This document shows, piece by piece, positions 56,186 to 64,000 of a stretch of 64,000 nt of DNA (position 1 is the first letter of the stretch; each line of letters begins with the position of its first letter). Position numbers and translations under genes: made by a program. The stretch spans positions 1-64,000 of the forward strand of contig JAEPRB010000072.1 of assembly GCA_016758965.1 (NCBI GenBank), in the 5' to 3' direction. This DNA is from Circinella minor (lineage: Eukaryota > Mucoromycota > Mucoromycetes > Mucorales > Lichtheimiaceae). A model generated the notes under the pieces. It did no database searches. It was not told the DNA's origin and worked only from the letters and a program-made list of their open reading frames with translations.

Positions 56186-57685
56186 TGTTAATAAAACAAA
56201 CGGGGATTCGGTTGAATTAAAGTTTTTTTGGATCTACAGTAACTAGTAGGACTAGTAGTAGTAACTAGGATCAAAATAAATAATAATAATAAAAAGGTTA
56301 TATAGTTGATGGTTTTGTTTTTTTTATTATTATTTTTTCAAAAAGAAAGAAAAAAAAATGTAATAAAAATCAAAAACGATAAACAAAAAGAAAATAAAAA
56401 TAAAAAGTGTATGTCTTTTTATATGTAAATTTCAAAAATAAAAAAAGCGTGTGTATATATAAAAGTGTGTGTGTGTGTGTGTGTGTGTGTCTGCTGTACA
56501 AATCGTTTAGAATTGTTTCCCACCTACTTGGTTTAACAATATTATGGAGCACAAAAAAAACTTTTTTCCAGACCCCCCAAAGTTTCGAAAAGGATCATCA
56601 TCAATAATAACATCAAAATTTCTTTCTTTCAACAAACATAAAAGTTTAGCCATTTTTGTTTCCTTAAAAAAAAAAAAGGTTTAGTTGATGAGAGATGAAT
56701 AAATTGTACAACCATGCCATTTTTTGTTCTTCAGTGTGAAACAATCGGTGGCCCATCCACCTGATCTTTCTTTCTTTTTTTTTTTTTTTTTGCTTCCACG
56801 TGTGCAACAATGAATTTCTTTTTTAAAAAAGTGTAATAACTTCACTAATCAGATTATGTTGAGTTATAACTGTTATTCTTTAATACAGATTTCCATAGTA
56901 GGTCAAAAGCCAGTTTTAAGCTTACCACAAAAAAAAAATGGATGTTTATATGTTGTGTAGTATGTCTTTCCACCCGTCGTCCGCCGGCTTTTTTTTTTTA
57001 TTTTTATTTTCCCATCTGGTTAAAGAAATAACTGTCATCATCATATATAAAATAATCTTCTCCTTTTATTTTTTACATGTGAGAATATAAATTTAAATGT
57101 AATCTTTAGTGAAGAAAACCTTCTTCTTATTATTAGACCCTATTATTCAGTATCTATTCATGTTATCTCCCATATATAAATGCATTTACAACGAATCATA
57201 TATATATAATAAAATAAAATATCTTAAAAATTGGTTGTTATGTTTTCTTTTCATTGTTATTATATTCTATGAAATAATGAGATAATATGTAATGCATTAC
57301 TATAATTCAAACATGTATATCTCAAGATCAAACCTTCTTTTTTTTATCACTAAGATTATTAGTAAATGAAGTATAAACGAGTCATTTTTCTCCTTAATCT
57401 TCTTACTATAAGATGTAAAGATCGTTTTTCCTAATGTATATATATGTTTATATCTTAAACGCGTCACAAATATAACAGACAAGTCATATGCTTATTGTAT
57501 TGACACGCACTTTTGCATTTATTTCTTAATCCTAAAATGCGGAACTACTTTTTGGTTGGTTGAGGTTGCAAAAACGAGAGGCACAGAAAAAAAAACCGCG
57601 CTCCTTCTATTGTATTGGGCGTGTGTGCATTTTTTTATTATTATTATTATTATTTTTAATATTTTCTTTTATTCCGTTCGTTCCG
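56186..57685. other. Divergent promoter region between PMA1 and MYSM1
   Basis: About 1.5 kb with tandem ACTAGTAG-like units at 56239-56265, a GT microsatellite at 56465-56488, long A and T runs, and A/T-rich DNA. The region next to 56186 should be the PMA1 promoter/5' UTR. No gene is seen. Confidence 0.55.
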
Positions 57686-60600
57686 ATGGATGACGAGATC
57701 ATTGATATTGACGATGAAAATACCCAACAACAAAATAATGTACCTGATTCTACTACTCCTATAACTTCACCGTAAAGTTTATTTATTTATTTATATAATC
57801 AATGAGGGGTGGGGAGGGGGAAAGAGATCTAAAGCATAAATGGCTCATTCTTTTTTTTGGTGTAAATATATATTTACATTTTGATCTAAAATAGTAATTC
57901 GACTTTTACACCTGTAATCAACTCTTCACCTTCAACAGAATATGAATCAACACAATGGACAAATAATCATGATCCTGTAAATAATTAATTACTTTATATT
58001 GATATAATTAAAGAGGGAGTAGAAAAGATCTTTTGGAAAAAAAAAATATTAACGTGGCCCATAACAACTAATTTGTAATATGACACGATTTTAGGACATG
58101 GACGATGAATCAAGAGCTCTAATTGAACAAATGCTTGCAGAAGAACAATATTATTATGGTCAAGATACAATAGCTACATTACCAACAACAAATACAACAA
58201 CAATAAATAAACGTAAACCTAAAAAATCATCAACGAGTAATAATAATAATAATAATAGTACCACAAAGAAATTAAAAACAGAAAGTAAGTTTAATACAAT
58301 ATACACAATTAAAGGGTTTTGGCTTATGCTAAGAATGAAAATGAAAAAAAAAAAAAACGTTAATTATAGCAATGATATCTTCAGCATCGTTACCGTCACA
58401 CAAGACACGTTGGACATCAACAGAAGATGATTTATTACGATCTGCCATAGTATGTGTGTGTGTGTGTGTGTGTGTGTTTTCTCTCAAAACAGAAGAAAGA
58501 AAAGGGGAAACTGGTCTTTTTTGATTTTGATTATTATCTTTTATTAGGAACAATATGGATTTGGTAATTGGAAAATTATTGCTGCACAAGTCAAAACAAG
58601 AAATTCATTACAATGTAAAAATCGCGCAAGACATTGGGTTTTATCCGATAAGGTAATATGATAGTCATTTTATCATAAGGTTTTTTTTTTTTTGTAAATA
58701 TATTAAGGTATATATATATATATATATATTTGTTTAGCTTGAAAAACAACCAGCTTCTCCATCTTTATCAACATCAACATCAACATCAACAAAAGAACAA
58801 CAACATGTTACGATAAAAGAAGAAGAGGAAGAAGATAATCATACGAAACAGGACAAACAACACAAAAAAGTATTGAAAGAGGATTTAGATGATGATGAAG
58901 AAATATCTGTAGAAGATAGTGATTCACCACCACCATTACCCATGGAAGTACCTATACTTCATCCTGATCAAGAGGAAGAACAACAAGTAAAAACGGAGAA
59001 CAAAACTGATAATAATAACAATGAAGAAGTGCCAGTAGAAAAGCAGGAGGAGGAGCAGTTAAATAATAACAATAATAATAGCAAAGAACAAGAGACGATT
59101 CCAATGGAAGAAGATGGCATTTTTGTTTCTAGTCAATCTAACCAACTAACAACAACAACAAAGGATAAACTAGAAGCAGATAATTTATTAATCCAAAGCA
59201 AAGAAAAAGATGTGACACAAATTGACCATCCTACAATTCAGGGACCAACTTTATCAATATTACCCGATCCACAACAACAACAGCAACAAGTGACACCAAT
59301 ATCGATTATAGCATCAAATAATTCAACAACAACAACAGCATCATCCTCAACTCTTTCATCTCAATCATCAGCATTAACATCCAATACACCAGTATTAAAA
59401 GAACAAGAATCAGAATCATTTCATGATAATGATAATACAACACTAGCAACTAATAATAATATTTTGGTAAGTTGATAGTCTTCTTCATGTATCGTATGTG
59501 TGTATAATACGAGTAATAAGAGTAACTTATATTATAATAGTTTGATAAACACATTATATCAGAAGAAGAAAAAACAAGTAATCCAGAATGGTTTTGTAAC
59601 AAATATTCTAAAACACCCGATCGATATTTAAAAATACGAAATCATATTCTTGATTGTTGGCAACAATGTAAACCACGTTATCTTACAAAAACGAGTGCTC
59701 GAAAAGGACTTTCTAATTGTGGTGATGTAAATGCAATTGGTCGCGTGCATACTTATTTAGAAACTATTGGAGCTATTAATATGAATTGTATTAATAATGC
59801 ACCACGTTCACATACTATTTCAAAACGATCCATAGAAGAAGAAAATAATAAACATCATCATGATGAAATGTTATTAACAGATGAAAATATGTTTGTGGCT
59901 GCAGATAGAGTCATTGGATATGATGGGTAAGATTTCTTATTTTGGTATTGTATGTTGTGAAAACATTTCATATGAATTAATTTATTTTGTTTAGACCACG
60001 AAAACGTAAAGTAAGAAACGAATTGGGTGAATGGTAATAAGTAGTTAGTTTGATTCATATTTAAAGGGTCATATGATTGATTTTATTAACATAATTATAC
60101 TTTTATTGATAATTATTTTAGGGTAGATCCCAAGGAATTGGAAGGACGTGTCATTGAACATGGACAAGGTATATATATATATATATATATATTCATAGTT
60201 CAATTGTTTCAAGGGGTGGAGGGTAAAAATGAAGTTAACTAAAATGTTTCAAACCAGAAATTAAACCTTCAAGGCCTAAACGAATCATTAAAAGACCACA
60301 ACATCATTTTGACGGTGCAAGTTATGATCCATTTCGGCTGGTTCCGTTGGAATATTATGATGATGAATATCCTGCTCCATTTATAGTTGATATCACGAGT
60401 GATGCTTTGGTAATTTAAAGAATATATATTTATGGTTATAATGATAAACTATAATGAGACTCTATTTATATTTATATTTTACTTATGTCATTTATTTATT
60501 AGCTTGTAATGGATTTTCATTCTCATTTAGCACATACAGAAATTATTGGATTATTAGGTGGTAATTTTATTAATGATAATAATGGACAATCTCAAAAAAT

Positions 60601-61275
60601 TCTTAAAGTACAAAGTGTATTTCCATGTAAAAGCACAAGTACTGGTATTCAGGTGAATTATATAATATAATTTTTTTTAAAAACAAAGAAACTCATATGA
60701 TTTTTCTTCCTTTTAGTGTGAAATGGATCCTACTTCCGAAATGAAAGCCCGGGAAGTTTTTGCAGAAAAAGGTTATAGTGTTGTTGGTTGGTATCATTCT
60801 CATCCTACATTTGAACCTCATCCAAGTATACGAGATATTGAAAATCAAACATCTTATCAGGTAACTTATCACTCACATTATAAATATACATATAATATTG
60901 ATAAGAATTTTTATTTTAGACTTTATTTAGACATGAAAATTCGGGTGATGAACCATTTATTGGTGTAATCGTGACTCCATATGATATAGAAACTGTGAGT
61001 GATCATTCATTAATACAATATATTCATATTAGTCCACGTTGGAATGAATCTAGTCCATTTCGTATGTATCTTTTTTTTTCTTTCTCTTTTCTATAAAAAT
61101 ATATGTAATATAACTAGTAAAGTATTCATATATACATAAATTATAGGAGTTCCTTATGCTTGTAAAAGAATGGTACATCAAAGTGAGCAGGTCTCACCAC
61201 AAGTATTTGAAGAATTCGAAAAACTTGTTATGGAATTTAAAGATTATGAACAGTAAGTAATTATAAACGAACATA

Positions 61276-61313
<38 letters not shown>

Positions 61314-61627
61314 TAAAACTCTTCCTTTTTTTTAATAGTAAAGTAAATATGTTACATACATTTTCTGGATCACGAACAAGACTTGATAAATTATTGGATT
61401 CTATACGTTCCAATTTGTTTTTACCAACTGAACAAGTAACAGAATATGTGGAACAAATACGACAATTGATATTAAAACAATTTATTAATGATACCAACGA
61501 ATCAAGTAGTTTATCTCCTACTAGTCATCATAGTACTCCTACATCATCATCATCATCATCATCAAAAAATAATGAAGAAGATACTAATAGTAGTAATATA
61601 AATAAAGATCATGCTACTACTTTCTCC

Positions 61628-61630
<3 letters not shown>
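57686..61630 (+). CDS. MYSM1: MYSM1-type histone H2A deubiquitinase (Myb/SANT-SWIRM-MPN+), 909 aa
   Basis: Fifteen exons join in frame from ATG 57686 ([12 protein letters not shown]) to TAA 61630. Domains in order: an acidic [13 protein letters not shown] segment as in animal MYSM1; a SANT/Myb domain ([19 protein letters not shown], then [19 protein letters not shown]; ~residues 130-180); a long S/T/N/Q/E-rich linker; a SWIRM domain ([41 protein letters not shown]; ~440-530); and an MPN+ domain (~620-790). The JAMM zinc site is complete: Glu in [14 protein letters not shown], and the Asp of PHPSIRD, so it should be an active metalloprotease. Animal MYSM1 removes ubiquitin from histone H2A at chromatin (family knowledge). 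The linker carries N- and Q-runs typical of this genome. Confidence 0.93.
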
Positions 61631-61664
<34 letters not shown>

Positions 61665-62843
61665 GGAATTCTTCTTTTATATCATTATAAATAATTTAAA
61701 TTATATATGTATATATATTTATTATGTTGGATATAATAGACATGATGATACTTGAAGGTGGAAAAATGAAACAAACTATTCGAAAATGAGAAAGTAGGTT
61801 ATTACATAGAATATAGTCTATAACTTAAAAGTCTTTAATTCTTATAAAAACTGATAATGATTTTACGTAACCATATGAATCTCACATTTATTTGTTGATG
61901 TATATGTATGTGGCGTTATAATAATAAAATGTGACAACAACAAGTTTAGTTAGATCAAAATTTGATGTTAATATTTTAAATAGCTAAAAAAAAAAACCTG
62001 TTTGTTTGTCGGGATATCCATTTCCCTCATGTCCAACTTTTTTCCCTCCCCCCAAAACGTATGCATAAGTTACTTAAAATATGGGCTTTTGATATGAACA
62101 CAAGATTAATTACTACGTAAGATAATAAATCTCTTTTTTTTTTTATACAGGGGGAGAAAATTGATAACGTTGTTTTAAAATAGAAGTTCCTTTTGGAAAA
62201 TTTGCCTTTATACAGTAGTTTCTTGAAACATATTTTGTTATTACTATCATGCGAATTTTTACGTACGTATCTTGTTCATACGTATATATACTGCATATGC
62301 ATATATACATTACTTATCAATATAATTACAAGTTGTTACACCCAATGAAACATATTTTTTTTCTTTCTTTTTATATCAAAAAAGAAAAATACGTATCAAA
62401 AGAATAATAATGATAATAATAATACAATAGCGATAAGCAAAACAATTTATTATAAAAAGCAAACTTTCGAGTGGGGGATATAAAAAAAAAAAAACGTAAG
62501 AAATAAAATAATATATAAGAAATGAAGAGTTTTTTTTTTACCACACTTGTTTGGAGAATCTTCCAATATTTGCAAGAAATATACCTTTTCTTTGTTTTGA
62601 AAAAAAAAAAAAAGGGGGATCGGGGTAGAGTGAAAGAAAAAGAGAAAATATCTCATATTTACAGCAAAAGAAGTAGTACGTACTAAAAAAAAAAAAAAAG
62701 ATGTTTATGTAAGGAAGAAGGGGAGGGGTATGATTAATTATTTTTTTTTTCTTTCCAAAGTGTAAAAAATGTGAGTTAAAATTATGTAAAAATATGAAAA
62801 TGTATATATAATTATAGAATGATGCACACAACATCATCCTTGA
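61631..62843. other. Convergent intergenic region
   Basis: Starts with an AT microsatellite (about 61633-61661) in the MYSM1 3' UTR. Several A- and T-homopolymers follow, at 62150-62760. Open frames are low-complexity F/Y/I readings; no gene called. Confidence 0.6.
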
Positions 62844-64000
62844 CTATTTCTTTGAAAAAGTTGAATTATTTAATGCTGGTAAGGGATCCAGTCCCAATAT
62901 TTTACATGCGAATTCATAACCAACTCTGGATTCTTTAATTCGACGATAATTTCTTTTCTTACGTGCTACCAATAACATTTCAGTATCATGTTCAGGATCA
63001 CCTAAAGCAAATATATCTGTTCGACTAACCCAACCCCTATAAAAATGATATTATGTTAGTTTTAAATTATTATAATTGATAATAATAATAATTCTTTACC
63101 ATTTATGATGATCAGGTACTTCATAAAATTCAACTAATACATCTTGTTCTCCATGTTTAGATGATAATACATGTTTTCCAATATCATCTTCTTTTGTATC
63201 CACAATCTATAATAGATATAAATTAGATATAAAAATTACCCATACGAAACAAAGAAAATAAAATAAACTACCTTAGCAGGATGAGGTGGAAATCCTTTTA
63301 CACGAGCCCATACAATCATTTTAGGTTTAATATCTGTAATAGGTTCTAATTTGATTATTTTTGATGGACGTTCTCTTCTTGGTTTTTTACGTGGTGAAGG
63401 TGTAGGTGAATCAGCATCACTATTATTATTACTACTATTATCTTCAACATAAAGCCAACCAGGAGGTGCTTTTCGTTTTAAATCTAATTTCAATGGTGAA
63501 ACATTTTTTTGTTCTGCTGCTACACTATCTGAATGCCAAAGTAAATTACGTGCTTCAGATGATGTACGTCTTTGAACTTGTTCAGCTGTAGGTGCTACTA
63601 AACCTTCAGACCCCATACTTCTTGTACGTCGACGTAATGATTTTTTACTTTCTTGTTTTTCTTTTTCTTCTCCTTTTTCTTCTTCTTTAATAGTTTCCTT
63701 TTCTTTTTGAATTGCCTTTGCTCTTGATGATCGTGTAGTTATCCTATTATTACTATTATTATTAGGACCATTACTAGGCACTGTTGCATCTCCTGATGAT
63801 GATGATACTAAAGAAGATGTATTAGATCCCATAACAACTTGTTCTTCTTCTTGTTGTTTTTGTTCTTGTAATAATTTTGCCTTGAGTTTTTCTGCCCGCA
63901 ATCTTTCTCTTCTAATAGCATCACTCGCACGTTTCTTTCGTTTCGCTTCTTCATGTTTTTCTTTAGCTTTTTCTCGTTCCAATTGTAATTTTTTCTTTGC
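62844..64000 (-). CDS. PWWP-domain protein, 3' part (truncated by the window edge)
   Basis: The gene runs off the right edge, so its start is not visible. Visible exons: from the edge down to ~63272, a middle exon ~63207-63102, and the last exon 63036-62844. The N-terminal visible part is a highly charged helix (EREKAKEKHEEAKRKKRAS). S/N-rich and basic segments follow, with nuclear-localisation-like KKPRRERPSK. Next is a PWWP domain opening with KMIVWARVKGFPPHPAK, then DVLVEFYEVPDHHKWGWVSR and the helical bundle ending YEFACKILGLDPLPAL. PWWP domains bind methylated histone H3K36 and DNA (family knowledge), so a chromatin role is likely. It is convergent with MYSM1; a functional link is only speculation. 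Confidence 0.8.

Noticed and set aside
1..64000. CRISPR arrays, bacterial operons, rRNA genes, intact tRNAs
   Set aside because: None seen; the genome is eukaryotic and repeats present are microsatellites, tandem duplications and transposon ends.

Overview
The window is nuclear DNA of an intron-rich, AT-rich fungus. Most introns are about 50-120 nt with GT..AG ends, intergenic DNA is full of A/T runs and short tandem repeats, and coding regions are clearly less AT-rich. The gene set (plasma-membrane H+-ATPase, secreted GH37 trehalase, a complex I assembly factor, a MYSM1-type Myb/SWIRM/MPN deubiquitinase, and a kelch protein with several membrane segments) fits an early-diverging fungus. My best guess is Mucoromycota/Mucorales, but this is inference from gene content and base composition, not from a marker gene.

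Layout. 0.8-7.6 kb: a four-finger C2H2 protein and the Hsp90 co-chaperone AHA1, both on the minus strand. 7.6-15 kb: a gene-poor stretch with one 228-aa orphan ORF, several small gene candidates, a 461-bp inverted-repeat element and a possible LINE scrap. 15-18.5 kb: a 959-aa kelch/membrane protein (minus). 20.5-27.7 kb: an F-box/LRR-like protein, NDUFAF5 and a secreted trehalase, all on the plus strand. 28-33.7 kb: a divergent pair of ribosome-biogenesis-type genes (UPF0390 and fibrillarin), a DNAJB12/14-type ER J-protein, and the first member of an unrecognised paralogous pair whose second member lies at 37.4-38.9 kb. 53-61.6 kb: PMA1 (minus) and MYSM1 (plus). The right edge holds the 3' part of a PWWP-domain gene that runs out of the window.

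The most unusual region is 41.0-50.6 kb. It is a 9.62-kb element bounded by an exact 10-bp direct repeat, with long terminal inverted repeats rich in TTTGCAGTA motifs. Inside it are a second pair of ~0.64-kb inverted arms with TTGCG arrays and a conserved small ORF, a Helitron-helicase relic, microsatellites, a 149-bp tandem duplication, a broken multi-exon host-like gene, a 490-bp MITE in that gene, and a 1.33-kb element carrying six GGCGCGCC octamers. That inner element has cut into the broken gene and supplies its present 3' end. I see no transposase in it.

The conventional genes are mostly housekeeping functions, each with its own promoter, and do not form a cluster. Exon structures were worked out by hand from splice motifs and reading-frame continuity. 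For most multi-exon genes the exon lengths sum to a multiple of three.
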